A DNA stretch of 64,000 nt from Macrothele yani (taxonomy: Eukaryota; Arthropoda; Arachnida; Araneae; Macrothelidae): positions 18,825,921 to 18,889,920 of the forward strand of contig CM077005.1 of assembly GCA_039090855.1 (NCBI GenBank). The letters run 5' to 3'. This document shows positions 10,668 through 22,829 of this stretch, one piece after another; the first letter of the stretch is position 1, and each line of letters opens with the position of its first letter. The notes under the pieces were generated by a model. That model did no database searches, was not told where the DNA came from, and was given only the letters and a program-made list of their open reading frames with translations. The translations under genes were made by a program, and so were the position numbers.

Positions 10668-11095
10668 GTAAGTGCCTTTGAAGTACTTCTGAAATGTTTC
10701 ATGAAATGTGATCTCACTTTTTATTTACATGAAAATTCACTGTTAATAATACTATGAAAATATTAAGATAAACCCCCACAAAGAAATGTAAGATGTTTCA
10801 CTTGGCAGAAACTAACATCCTGTGTTTTTATCATGACCCATGTTGCATCTGGTTTCCTGGTAAGCACCATTTATCCCCCCCTCTCTCAAATTTAGGCAAC
10901 AGAAAAAGTCACAAATGTTTTCCTTATTTCTCTGTTGCCTAAGTTTCAAGGCAGCCATTCAACCTCCTGTGAAATTTTTACATAGCTTTTATTGATTGCT
11001 CCACATTTTGGTGCATCAGAACTCACAGATGAACAGAAATGTTTCTGTACCTTGTATTATTATTGGTTGAAAAAGAGTTCAGCCATTCTGGTGGT
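10668..11095. other. Intron 2 proximal end
   Basis: No feature recognised after the exon B donor. Confidence 0.5.
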
Positions 11096-11935
11096 CAGAG
11101 TAGGTACGAGATGTTTTCGCAGATCGCGGAATTTAGCTTTTTTCGTTCAGCATTTGGGTCATTTCAAGATTGATGCAGAACTAAAGGGAAATTTTGGAGG
11201 CTTGCTTGGTGGGAGAGTAATTATCCATCTTATGGAGATGGTATTTTGTCTTTTAGAAACCGAAGTTAAACTGAGTGAATTTTTTTCCGTAATTTCAATT
11301 TCTTTTTTCCTTGTATATTGCCTTTGTCTGGTATTGTTGTTAAATATCATTTTATTGTGTAAACCTTCATATTTCAGCAAGACACTGTAGGCAACAATTT
11401 CCAAAAACTGAAGTCAGACAGTGAAAATTTCCCTGTGATTCGCAGACATGAGATTTTTCTGCGGATTCGAGAAATTCCACCTTTTCTGTTATCATTTGGG
11501 TCATTCTCAAAATCAATGCACAAATGAACAGCGATTTGGGGGGGGGGAATTGGTGTTGATGGTGGGTGACTTTTTTTCATAATAAGGATGGAATTCTGTT
11601 TTCCGGAAACGGAATGTAGACGTAGTAAAGATTTCTCCTGTAATTTTTTTTTTCTTATAATGTACCTTCTGCCTGGCATTGTTGTTAAATATTTTATTCC
11701 ATAATTATTTATATTTCCACTTAAAAGTGGAAGGGAAAACTTTTGAAAACAGAAGTCGGTTGAACTGAAGATTTCTCTCGTAATCCTATTTTTTTTCTAA
11801 TCTGCAATGTTCCCAATCTCCTGTGTTATTGTCAAATGCTATCCCCCTCCCCCATAAATATTTGCATTTAAGCTTGACGAGGGAGGGAGAAATTTCAAAA
11901 ATAGAAGTGACTAAGTCGGAAGATTTGCAAGAATT
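11096..11935 (+). repeat. Dispersed repeat with internal units of roughly 300 bp, copy 1
   Basis: Three successive diverged units share CGCAGA(T)..CGGAATT / TTTTCG..CATTTGGGTCATT, a G-rich run, TATTGTTGTTAAATAT and a block CAACAATTTCC-AAAA. Unit starts are near 11110, 11440 and 11750. The same blocks recur at 27990-28720. The short ORFs over this area (132, 101 and 81 codons) lie in different frames and strands and carry no family motif. Class unknown. Confidence 0.6.
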
Positions 11936-14900
11936 AATGTATGGTACTAATGATTGGGCAAAAGTATTCATGTTCTTAAAGTTACACCATTTACCTAAAA
12001 TTGTGAAGGCTGTGATATGCTTTCATGGTCCTCAGGCTGTAAGTTCGTTGAGCATGGGAGATGAAATTATTGTCATCTGAAGGTATAAAAAAAGAAATAA
12101 GAAGGGACAGATATCAGCAGAAAGAAGAATTAAGCAGTGGATGTTGTGCAGCTTCAGAATCAACAAAAGACAAATATAGCTGTGAAATTTGCTGAGGAGA
12201 AAACAAGGCCTGCTTGCAAGAGGGAAAATGAGCTGATGTTCTAGCAAGTACTAAAACAAAACAAAACAAGAAAAAAAACTGAAGCAATGTCTTTTAAAAC
12301 CATTTTTTATTTGTTTTGAATTTAGTAATTTTATATTGTGAATACAGTAATGTGCTTCAGTTTAATGTTTGCATAAATAAATTACAGTGCACAATTACGT
12401 CTTGCTCGGGCTGCATATATTAACACTTTCTTCCAGTGTGTTCTGATTTTTCACCTGGTTATAGAAATCTGGCTTTTTTTCTTCATTAGTCTCATGTATA
12501 GTTTCAGTATAGTATGAAATCTTATATGGAAACATTGGGTCCTGGGTTTTACTAGATAAAAGAGTTTACCATATTTCAAAGCACCGTGCCTAACATTAAA
12601 ATAAAAACCACTGAAAACTTAGGTGCTCAAACATCTTAAAATTTAACAGTTCTTATTGTATGGATTGATATCAGCAATAAACCAAGATTGGTACACTTAT
12701 GGATGTAATTATGTGGTAGCAATAATAATAATAACATGAAGTTCGGTTAATTCTATTCCTGGCTTCTCAATGTGTGTGAACTTAGGCTCTGAAACCTAGA
12801 TTAAGTTTATACAGGTATAGGAACACTGGATAAAGGTTACCATACTGTTTTAAAATTTCACTAATGTTCTGAACAACAAATGAAATAGATGCACACATCT
12901 CGTGTTAATACACGTGTTTAACTAAGATCTACAAATTTTTGGAAGGTAACCATCTTGTAATACTGCATAGTGGAACATCAACATAAAGACATGGCTGCTT
13001 GGCCATTGCTTTTAGCACGTGAGAAACAAAGTTCACACATGAAAAACTGGTTTCCAATCAAGGACAAGTCTTTGGTTTCTGTCCAGAGGATCTCAGACCC
13101 CCACTCCCCTCACAAGAGCCAATTCTGTCATCTTTGTCCTGCTGTGCTGTTTATTTGTTGCTGAGAGAATGGATGCAGAATTGTTATAGGAGTTATTCAA
13201 GTGCTCAGGTTTTTTTGGAAAGTGCAAAAGCAACAGTATTTTATCACTATTTGTCAAACTTGGTGGGGAAGTAATGCTTCATTTCCAAAACTTTCAAGAG
13301 AGCCTAGTTAGCATTTAATTAATTTCCTGTCAATTTGCACTAAACGGTTTACTTTTTCTTTTAGTTTGTGCTTCTACTGGTTGACACGTTTGCACACTAC
13401 TTTTCAAAAGAACCAGTCTCCTTAAAAAGAGTGCACTGCTGAAATTGCCATACAGCTCATTGCGCCTGCAAATGTTTTTTTATTTTTTTTTTATTATTAT
13501 TATTATTTTTTTTTTTTTGTGTTAGTTGATAAAGTTTGGTTGGTAGCAAATTTTTTCACTCATTTTGGTGTGTAATGTGTTGCTTTGTATGTAGTTGTTG
13601 ATATTATTAAATTTAATGCAAGATGCATCTGAAAAGCTGGCTGCATGTGAGAAAAAATTCTGTGTTGCACATTTGCACTGTTTTTTCATGTGCAGGTTAT
13701 TTCAAAGGAGTCTGATCAAAGCATGTTTATTTTGGCAGGCATATATTAGAAATTTCTTTTGTGAAAATTTTGTGTTTTCTTTCAGTTTCATAATGCAGAA
13801 TTTTAAGTTTTCTGATGTTTTTTAATGTTTGTTTCTGTTGTCATTCTATTGATGTTCCATTCACTTTATATTCAGATCATGAATCTGTTGGTCAGTTGGA
13901 TTTCAGTAAGATGATTGCACCACTTGTTATTGGAATAATTTGAGATATGGGTTTCTCACCTGTAATCTGTACTTGTGCAATCTTGGCTACTTTGGTTTTT
14001 CTAATACTGTGTGTATTCCATATTGATTCATTTTTGGAGTGAATCTGTATATTAGATACCTTGCAGTACATAGTAGCCCTGTGCTGTAAAAGTTAGTTTT
14101 TCACTTTCTCTGTTCTGTTGCCAACTTTGTTATCCCAATGTAGAGCTGAATTGTTTTCAGTTAAGTAATGATCTGAACAGCGGGAAGGAACATCCAAAAC
14201 ATAACATTGTTCACGAGTTACATCTGCTGATGTCGTAAGTAGGGAGAAAAGTAAAGGCTTCGTATTACGAACTGTAGCCACATATATAAATTATTTTAAT
14301 TTTTATTCAACTATCTTGAACATGTAGGTTTGTTAATGTATATCAGACAGAATTCCAACAAGAAGTGTTAAACAGAATTAGTACTGACCGTTCAAAAAAG
14401 ACTTACTAAAGGAGCAAGTGAAATACCCAAGGATTTTGCATTAACGGTGAATTTCCTATTTGACTTAACAATAATGTAATTTGAGAAACAAGTGTTATCA
14501 GTGCCACAACACTTTTAGTGCAAGAAAATAAATAATTTTCCTCCTGGTCTCCATGCCAAATATAATATATGAACAGGCTATGGACCTTGTTTTGATGTTC
14601 ACCAAAACATTTGTTACAGTTTCTGTTTTTATTAGTTTTAGTAAGTACTTATAAATCAGTTACACAGCAATAAAAAAAAAAAGACCTTTTTTTTTTTTTA
14701 CGTAGAAAAAAAGGGGTACACCATTTGCAGAAAATGTGTCTTAACATAGATGTTATTTTTTTTTTTCAGAACTCTGCACTGAGTGAATGAAATAGACATT
14801 TTAGCATGTAAATGCACTTGAACAACTATAGTGTTCTCCCTAGATTTTTTTTACCGCCAGGCGGCAAGAAATTTTAGCTGGATGTTACTTTAAACAACCC

Positions 14901-14959
14901 CTTCGGAAAAAACATTATTATACTTATTAAACACCTTAGCAGTGTGGTAGACATTAATG
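11936..14959. other. Intron 2, about 3 kb without recognisable gene
   Basis: AT-rich. A (TTA)n/T-rich low-complexity tract lies at 13479-13519. A segment near 13740-13830 (ATAATGCAGAATTTTAAGTTTTCT) resembles 18990-19060, a weak dispersed repeat. No coding motif was found. Confidence 0.5.
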
Positions 14960-15176
14960 CTTTTTTTTTTTTTATTGAAAATTTAACGACTACCGTGAGC
15001 AACTGAATGGGCTATTAGCAGTCACCCGTCCCTAATTTGAGATCACGGGTTCCAGGGAAGGGAGAGAACGAGGGGCGTAAGACAAACACAACATCCATGC
15101 CTCACCGGGATTCAAACCCAGACCCCATCGTGGACGAATGGTCATAAGCCGTCACTTAACCCACTGCGCCACCTGG
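14960..15176 (-). mobile_element. tRNA-derived SINE with 16-bp target-site duplication
   Basis: Reverse orientation: poly(T) at 14960-14973, body, then the complement of the B box (GGGATTCAAACCC, with two changes) and the A box near 15158-15170. GTGG(T/C)AGACATTAATG flanks it at 14944-14959 and 15177-15192, differing at one site. Promoter boxes are mutated, so it is an older copy. Confidence 0.88.
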
Positions 15177-15284
15177 GTGGCAGACATTAATGTAACATAA
15201 CATGTTAAACAAAGTTAGAAAATTTTACAAAATGATAAAAAAAAAATGAGTATTAACAAACAAATCATATTCCACACAGATTTC

Positions 15285-15297
15285 TTCTTCTTCTTCT

Positions 15298-15335
<38 letters not shown>

Positions 15336-15539
15336 GATTGATGATTTAATGACCACTGTGAGCAACTCAATAGGCTATAAGCAGTCGCTTGTCCCTAATT
15401 TAGGACCACTGGTTCCAGGAAAGGGAGAGAGCCAGTGCTGTAAGAGAAACACAACATTCATGCCTCTCCGAGATTCAAACATTTTCTCGGACGAATGGTC
15501 ATAAACCAACGCTTAGACCACTGCACCACTGGGACGGTG
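15285..15539 (-). mobile_element. tRNA-derived SINE with long T-rich tail
   Basis: Reverse orientation, preceded by (CTT)n and about 33 T (15285-15332), the complement of an A-rich tail. Family body is present; the tRNA-like head near 15470-15537 has lost the B-box core. The target duplication ACACAGATTTC occurs at 15274-15284 and 15540-15550. It lies only about 110 bp from the preceding SINE, in the same orientation. Confidence 0.85.
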
Positions 15540-15844
15540 ACACAGATTTCAGCCAGCTTTCATCAACACTGATGCTTATGTGGGAATAAGTTTTCCATTC
15601 TTACTATTAGTGCAATGTGAAAACATTCATTAAAGAAAATATAGCCTGGTGGCTGACAAAAATAACTAGGCAGACTGCCCAGTAAAAAGGCTCTAGGGAA
15701 ATCACTGAACTACTATTCAAGTAAACACTAAAACTGTGTCAGTGGGAACTTGGTACTCCCTATTTCCATCTCAAGACAACACAGTTAGTTTGGTTTTCTA
15801 TGGAAATGTTCACATACACGTGGCATAAAATCAATGAAGGAAGA

Positions 15845-16290
15845 AATATTCCTCATAATACACAGGAAATCGATAGAATATTCAAAGCAAACATAATATA
15901 AATTCTGAATTTGCTTGTAACGCTTACTGGTCATCAATGTGTAACACCTCTCAGAAAACTTGACAATTTCATCGCCCTGGAGCGGGAATTGAACCCGCAT
16001 CTCCCAATTTCCGTTCGAGTATGCTAACTGTTACACCACCCAGGACAGTAAGTTTGAAGCAAATGAGACTAAGCAAACATAGCTTAGGAATGACACCCTC
16101 AGATATATTTCTCATAATACATGGAAAATCGAAATATTTCTCATAATACATGGAAAATCAAAATATTTCACATAATACATGGAAAATCGAAATATTCCTC
16201 ATAATACATGGAAAATCGATTGAATATTCAAAGCAAACAATATAAATTCTGAATTTGCTTGTAACACTTACTGATCATCCATATAACATC
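15845..16290. repeat. Local repeat cluster with 29-bp minisatellite and second tRNA-like SINE head
   Basis: CATAATACATGGAAAATCGA units recur exactly every 29 bp at 16113, 16142, 16171 and 16200. The block ATTCAAAGCAAAC..TATAAATTCTGAATTTGC occurs at 15878-15920 and 16218-16260. Between them, 15974-16048 on the minus strand has a tRNA-like shape with B box GGTTCAATTCC and an A-box-like TGGTGTAACAGTTAG. It differs from the main SINE family and may be a second, lower-copy tRNA-derived element. Confidence 0.6.
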
Positions 16291-16489
16291 TCTTATTTTC
16301 AAGGTTTCCGGTAAGTGATACAAGCAAATTCTGTTTGCTTTGAATATTCTATACACGTGGCAGTTGATGTAAACAGCTGAGTGCATTTCTATGCTGGAAA
16401 TAAAGTACAAGTTCCTATGTGTTTATGAAAATATGTATCTGTTAATTTTACTTCTAATTTGATTTTTTATTATGTATTTTAATTATTAG

Positions 16490-16561
16490 AATGCATGCCC
16501 CTGTCATGGTTGAGTTGGAAGGAGAAACAGATCCTCTCCAGTTAGCAATGAAGGAATTGAA
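16490..16561 (+). CDS. POLR2F: RPB6 exon C
   Basis: A 72-base exon between acceptor TTAATTATTAG and donor AA|GTGAGT. It encodes (A)[20 protein letters not shown] and KEL, ending inside a lysine codon. [10 protein letters not shown] is invariant in most eukaryotic RPB6. The histidine in AMHAP replaces the cysteine of the fly and human proteins; yeast has asparagine there, so the site tolerates change. Confidence 0.97.
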
Positions 16562-16975
16562 GTGAGTACTCCTTGAAAAAATACATTGTTTATATTTGTG
16601 TTTGATAAGAGAATTGTAGGATGCACATATTAGGGGAGACACTCAGGTGAAAAATGGGGCAACCTGTCTGCATTGGGTGTGGTATAATGGTTTAACAACC
16701 TGTGTAGGTGGATAATTAAGTAGAGACGTGTCAACTCTCTGGATTTAAGTGGGGAGACTCCGGATTTTCAGCCCTGGGAGAAATCCCACCCTCCGGATGA
16801 ATATCAAATTCTCCTGATTTTCTCCTAGAATTAGCCGTTTGGATGGTCGAAATTCCATCAATCACCACCATGATTTCGAACCACATATGGTCTTTTTCTT
16901 TCTGAGTTGATGCAAGGTGGTATATAGTCATTAGTTTTGTACTTTTCCTCTCCTCCTATTTGCTAAAATAAAAAA
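16562..16975. other. Intron 3 proximal end
   Basis: No gene recognised. The stretch follows the exon C donor. Confidence 0.45.
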
Positions 16976-16977
16976 AG

Positions 16978-17290
16978 CACCCCAGTGGTGCTGCAGTGGT
17001 CTAAGTGACCAATTGTCCGAGGTACGTCGGAAAAAATGGGCTTTAAAATTTTTTCTCCCAGTCAGATTGTCATACGACGTTTTCAGCAAAGAGCTCACCC
17101 GCTGTGGCCCTAGAATGCCGGGGAGGGTCAGTAATTGATTGGCAGATGGAAGCTGACCTCCTTCTCCTTACAGTTGAGTCTTTCAACCCCTCGCCTCAAC
17201 AGAGCCGCGCACATTCTAACTGACGGTAAACAGTTGAGTTGTGGTGAATTCACTTAACCACAAAAGGGGGAGTAGTTACAGTCGGCTGCA
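16978..17290 (+). mobile_element. Possible SINE head joined to an unrelated repeat body
   Basis: CCCCAGTGGTGCTGCAGTGG-TCTAAGTGACCA near 16979-17012 resembles the A-box end of the window's SINE family, but the family body never follows. Instead GC-richer sequence with CAGATTGTCATACGACG and GTGGCCCTAGAATGCCGG runs to about 17290. It could be a chimeric SINE or a different family sharing a tRNA head. No target duplication was found. Confidence 0.35.
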
Positions 17291-17771
17291 GTTTTATTCT
17301 TAAAAAGACTACAACATGCGGGCCATTTTATGTTTTCATTATCTTGCAGAATTGGCATACCTGAAAACAAATTTCAGTAGGGGAAGGGGGTGTTGATTTT
17401 CGCAGTTTTTTTTTTATTATTTTCTTCTCCGGAACTTTTAGTGAACCAATAATACTACTTCTAGAAAATGTCAATAAAAATTAGTGCTCGTGTTATTTTA
17501 TGAGCTGTAAAAATTTCCTGATTTTCAGATTTTGAAGGTTGGCATGTCTGTAAGTAGTTGCTACTTCCACATGTTTATAAAGAATCAACCACCATCAGTG
17601 ACATTCACAAGTAAGAAATGACATCCCTTGCAAAGTTCCATTTCGTACTTGCTTTATCTCCAGTGAATATTGCCGGTGCACACTATCTCATTAAATTTCA
17701 ATAGGAAGTTGTTATTTTATTTTTTTGTCATTACTATTGCATGTTACGAATCATGTCACTGTTTCAGCCCA

Positions 17772-17968
17772 GGTAAACTTGCATTCTTTCCACTACCAGA
17801 AAGTTGCAGTGAAGCCTCCCATTCTTTCCACTACTAAAAAGTTGTAGTGGAGCAGCCCATTCTTTCCATTGCTAAAAAGGTGCAGTGGAGCACCCTATTT
17901 CCACTGCCAGAAAGTTGCAAAAGCCACACACCCCATTCTTTTTGTTATCAGAAAGCTACAGCGAATGC
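17772..17968 (+). repeat. Minisatellite of 36-40 bp, five units
   Basis: The unit CATTCTTTCCACTAC-AGAAAGTTGCAGTGAAG-CCTCC is repeated five times with drift. Within a unit CCACTAC and GTAGTGG can pair, so each unit is a potential small hairpin. Confidence 0.8.
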
Positions 17969-17969
17969 C

Positions 17970-19403
17970 CATCTTTGACTGCTCAGATCTCCCAAGATCA
18001 AATTCTTTTCAATACTAGCACTATCAGATCATAACTATTTTATAAAACTCTGTATTGCTTCGTAAGTAGGTCATAGGTCACAAAGTAAATGCGTTGAGGA
18101 CCAACCCTTGCAAATGGTCAACAGTCACTAATTTTGGATATTGTAATTTTTGCAGCTATGTGCAAGTTTTAAAATGTAATCGCCAAATGTGACGAGTAAA
18201 TTTTATTACCAATGTAGCAATTAATATTATGGAGAATGGGGAGATATATGAAATTGTATTTTTCTCTCTCCTTTGCACATGCATATGCCATGGAATCTGT
18301 TAAATCAGTCATTACACAAATTCTCCAACATGCTTTCCAAACTGCACTGAATCCCTTTGATGTTACACTCAAAGAACAAAAGGTATTTGTTGGCTGAGGA
18401 TTAGTTATAGTGGCAGATTTCTGGTGGCAACTGCTTCCAGCATTCTTTGAACTGTACCTTTTGATCCCACGTCAAGGTCAGAGGTGAAGTCAGTCGGCCC
18501 ATCATATGAGTAAGCCTTTTCTAGATAAGTGACGTGCAGCTGAAGAGATGTTACTTTGCTTTGCTTAATTTTTTTTCTCTCAAGATTTTGTGTGTAAAAT
18601 CTTAAGGGGAAAAAAAAATAATTTGGGAATTAAAACAAAGAAGTTTATAAACCTCATAATAGAATTAGTAGAGTGGCCAGTTAGTGTGTATTTTCCATCA
18701 CATTAAATTTTTTTATTGATATTACTGAAATATGGTAAAAATTACTGGAATTTACTTTTTGATGTTTCCACAGAAGAAAGAAATTATTCATCAGCAACTG
18801 CAATTATGATTTTTTTTTTAAATAAAGTAATTTAGTTTTTCTTCCTTTTCCAGAATTTTGTCGAGAATTTAGCAAAAAAAAAAAATTGCTAATTTAGAAG
18901 TTTCATAATGCAACTTTAGTTATGATGATTGCTGAAACTCGTGGTTGAAAAGTATTTTAAGATTTTTTCATCTAATATCTTAAGCTCAGAGAGATTTGTT
19001 TTCTCTCTCTCTCATTTCAAAATGCAGAATTTTAAATTTTCTAGTGTTTTTTTACATTTGTTTCTATTTCCTATTTCTGCAAGGAAGACAGAATTTTTTG
19101 CTTTCTTAAATAGCTTAATCAGTCTAGAAATTGCTGTTTTCCTTCACTTTTAATTGTGGAAGCTGAATGTTTTTGCACTTTTAAGTCGTCCCTCCTTGTA
19201 CCTCTCTTAATGCCACTTAGTAGTCCACAGGGAAAACAGCTGCTAATTATGCCAATGTTAAGATTCATTATTCCAGTAAATGATTCATTTTTTGGTGTGC
19301 ATGTTGTTGTTTTTTAATTCTGTGACTAAGCCTTAGGTTTTTTATTTATTTTGTATTGGAAATCCCCATAAGAATTGGTTTTACTGAGTAAAAGCATAAG
19401 GCT

Positions 19404-19459
<56 letters not shown>

Positions 19460-20304
19460 AAATATCTCTAACACCTTCATACTGCCATGCATCAATGTAG
19501 CTATAAAGTAGATGGTATATCATGAAAATAAATAAAAGGCATTGCAAATAATGCATTCTTCTATCAGAAATGTTCACTAGTAGAATAGAAAAGTACCAAA
19601 CACTTGAAACTTGTGAAGTTAAATCTGTGGCAGATTAATTTGTTCCACACCTCATGTAATTTGTTCGGGTAAAGATACTTTCATTATTATTCTTAGAAAT
19701 ATTGCTCACTTCAATATTGAGGTGGACACTGAAATGTTATCGTACTGAATGAAGTTTGACACCATGTGTTGGTTTTTAAAAACAAAAGTCATGTCCAGAT
19801 GGTAGACTCTCTGAAATGTCATTTGTATGAGGGATGATATGACAACATAGTATGAGATTCCTTTGAGCTGTGGTACTTGCTTTTATGTCTTCACATCCAC
19901 TTTCTGGCAGCCAGTATCTTTTGGCTAGTGGAATTTAGTCCCTGCTAGCCACAAAGTTTTGCAGGAAGTTGAATAGGAAGGTGTATGTATTGTTTTTTTA
20001 ATGCACCCCTCATACTTTTTGCTTAATAGTAACAATATTAAATATTGTTACCAGTTGTTGACAAAGCTTGGGGCTTTTTACGCAGTGTGGATGCCACCCG
20101 TATGATTTTAAGACCCTTTCTAAAGGAAGGCAACTAAAATTGTTGAGGCCACGGGTTTGGGTGGAGGGGTTACCATGTACTCTAGAGTTCTTTGTGCAGT
20201 GGCCAATCATTTTGTGAACAAGTATATTATTTTGCATTTAATCATTTCACCAAATAGGCCTGCCATTTTGTTGATGTGCTAGATACAGAACATGTCTTGG
20301 CAAC
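17970..20304. other. Intron 3, no gene; (GT)n microsatellite
   Basis: No coding or mobile-element signature except a (GT)26 microsatellite at 19404-19456. Position 18990-19060 resembles 13740-13830 (see intron 2). Otherwise AT-rich unique-looking DNA. Confidence 0.5.
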
Positions 20305-20306
20305 TA

Positions 20307-21745
20307 CACTGACGGGGGAAAAAAAATCCCAACACCACGAAAAAATAGTTGTAGAGGAATGAAATGGCGGCAATACATTTGTATAGGTAACATATTTAAT
20401 CGATTAAGGTTTCAAGATCACAGTTTAATGTAAGCGCGAGAAGAGCCATTTTAAATGTGAAATGCTGGTACATTAATAACCGGTGTAACCGCCAGAATGT
20501 TGAATGCAAGCACGCAAAGGTTCATGCATTGTGTAGTACAGGTGCTGGATGTCAGTTTGTGGGATAGAGTTCCATGCCTGTTGCACTTGGTCGGTCAGTA
20601 CAGGGAAGGTTAATGCTGGTTGGGGGTGACGCTGGAGTTGTCGTCCAATGATGTCCCATACGTGCTCGATTGGTGAAAGATCTGGTAATCTAGCAGGCCA
20701 CTGCGACATGTCGACACTCTGTAGAGAATTTTGGGTTACAACAGCGGTATGCTGACAAGCGTTATCCTGTTGGAAATCACCCCCTGGAATGCTGTTCATG
20801 AATGGCAGCACAACAGGTTGAATCACCAGACCGACGTACAACTGTGCCGTCAGGGTGCGCGGGATAACCACGAGAGTGCTCCTGCTGTCGTAGGAAATTG
20901 CTCCCCAGACCATAACTCCAGGTGTAGGTCCAGTGTGTCTCGGCCGCAGACAGACAGACAGGTTGGTTGCAGGCGCTCACCTGGCCTCCTTCTAACCAAC
21001 ACACGGCCATCACTGGCACCCAGGCAGAATCGGCTTTCATCAGAAAACACAACAGATCTCCACTCTGTCCTCCAATGAGCTCTAGCTTGACACCACTGAC
21101 GTCGAAAACGGCAGTGGTTTGGAGTAAGTGGAATGCACGCTACAGGACGTCTGGCTCGGAGCTGTCCTTCAAGTAACCGGTTTGTAACAGTTCGTTGTGT
21201 CACTGTGGTGGCAACTGCAACTCGAATTGCTGCCACAGACGCGGTACGATGCGCCACGGCCATACGCCGTACACGGCGGTCTTCCCTCTCAGTAGTGCCA
21301 CGTGGCCGGTCGGAGCCCGGTCTTCTTGAGGCAGTACCTTCCCTTGACCACCGCTGCCTACAATCGTGCACAGTGGCTACATTCCTGCCAAGTTGTTCTG
21401 CAATATTGCGGAAAGAAAATCCACCTTCTCGTAGCCCTATTACACGACCTCATTCAAACTCCGTGAGCTGTTGATAATGGCTTCTTCGTCTTCTTAAAGG
21501 CATTCTTGACTAACATCAACACCCTACGTCGAATCTCAACGATAACTAACGCTCACGAACGTTACAGCGTGTATTTACAGCAAACCTGCTTTGCATGTTC
21601 CGAGGGGCGCTACTAGCGCCACACGTATGCGCCGAGCGCGAAATTTGCCTAGATGTCATCTTACAGATGTACTCTCACCACCTACCAACTGTCGTTTATC
21701 TAACACAACCCCTTCTTGGTGTTGGGATTTTTTTTTCCGTCAGTG
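20307..21745 (-). mobile_element. Tc1-like DNA transposon, nearly complete
   Basis: Terminal inverted repeats begin CACTGACGG-GGGAAAAAAAA at 20307 and end in the complement TTTTTTTTTCCGTCAGTG at 21745, both leading into T-CCCAACACCA. TA dinucleotides flank it at 20305-20306 and 21746-21747, the signature TA target duplication of the Tc1/mariner superfamily. Length 1439 bp. It is GC-richer than its surroundings (CpG-rich transposase), indicating fairly recent arrival by comparison with other relics here. Confidence 0.93.
20473..21371 (-). pseudogene. Tc1-like transposase, frameshifted
   Basis: The minus strand encodes an N-terminal part (21371-20850) with an arginine-rich GTT..RRVRRMAVAHRTASVA helix-turn-helix region and VVFSDESRF (first catalytic Asp). 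The C-terminal part (20913-20473) is in another frame, starting MVWGAISYDSR and holding GGDFQQDNACQHTA (second Asp) and LPDLSPIEHVWD (glutamate). The frames part near 20940, where the protein should run from LSV into a short linker before VMVWGAI. Spacing between the second Asp and Glu is 32 residues, two fewer than the canonical 34. The C-terminus IQHSGGYTGY matches a Tc1 group common in arthropod genomes. Inactive as it stands because of the frameshift. Confidence 0.9.
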
Positions 21746-21747
21746 TA

Positions 21748-22190
21748 TGACAAATTTTTACATAATTGTATTTTTGTGGAAATGGAATGTTCTGTTTTTT
21801 TACATTATTGATCATTTTTTCTCTGTCCCTACCCAGTCTACAGTGGTGCACATGTTAGAATTATGCACTGTATATATTTCAGTAGAAATCTTGCAGAACA
21901 TATATCAGATCTGTTAGGAGCTACTATGTGTTTGGTCTTTCCAAGAGTTTGTGGCCAATTTAGTAAGCATGTGCTCGGTTCCCTCAAAATCATGTGCCTT
22001 GACTCCCATTTGTTTTCTGTTACAATATTGGTTTGACCATGTAGTGTTTGGGTCATTAATATTGGTCATGTATTGTGGAAAGTTGTGTACATTACTTAGT
22101 GCACATTTGAATATTCTGAGCTTCTTTGCAGGTATGATAGTTTGCAAATAAAATAAAAAATATGTACATATTGTATACATAATGTTATGG
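21748..22190. other. Intron 3, no recognisable feature
   Basis: AT-rich with short unrelated ORFs on both strands; nothing recognised. Confidence 0.45.
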
Positions 22191-22194
22191 TGTA

Positions 22195-22800
22195 TACAAT
22201 TCAATGCTGGATGAAGGTCACCTCCACAATTTGCTGTCTTGAACAGTTCTCTTCCATGGCACTTTAGCATGCTTTAATATTTTATGTCTTTTCTGGATAT
22301 TTTTCTGTTTCTTGGTATCCAGTCTTGCCACTTGAGGGCCATAACTTTGATGAAGTCATACACTTGTCTTTTCCTATCTTACATGAAGTGTGCATCTCTC
22401 GCTGTTTCTTTAAGTTGTCCACAGCCTCTGTATGTCTTTTTTTAGTTAAGGCCCATGTCTCTGATCCAAAAGTAAGATACATTGATTAAACACTTTTCAT
22501 TTAAGACAATGGTAAATTGCTCTTGGAAATTGTACTGTTTCTTTCATATGCACTCTAGTCAAAGTTTTATACACTGAATAATTTCTTCTCTGATGTGATC
22601 CCCACTAGGTATCTGTTGTCCGAAACAGACGTAGGCATCAGCTTACTTTTATTCGATCAACCTCTTAAGTTTACAGTTCTTGTAAAGGCATTTTATACAT
22701 CAATTTTGTTTACTGTTAAGTTAATCTTTGATCTCACTTCTTTACTTTTGTTGGAAGTTCCTGCATCATTCTCTGCCGTTATGAATGAATATATCTATTG
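22195..22800 (-). pseudogene. RTE retrotransposon 3' fragment, degenerate
   Basis: On the minus strand the C-terminal region of RTE reverse transcriptase is recognisable: GQQIPSGDHIREEI near 22600-22640, SMYLTFGSETWALTKK near 22440-22485, and the end CNSAMEE..DLHPAL near 22205-22260. These parallel the better copy at 40876-41498 (VLTYGAETWTLTKRDIQRL). Several stops and frame changes are present. 5'-truncated. Confidence 0.7.
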
Positions 22801-22829
22801 TATGTACAAACATATCTTATAAATACAGT

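Noticed and set aside
19404..19456. (GT)26 tract as a regulatory element
   Set aside because: An ordinary microsatellite; nothing in the sequence ties it to RPB6 control.
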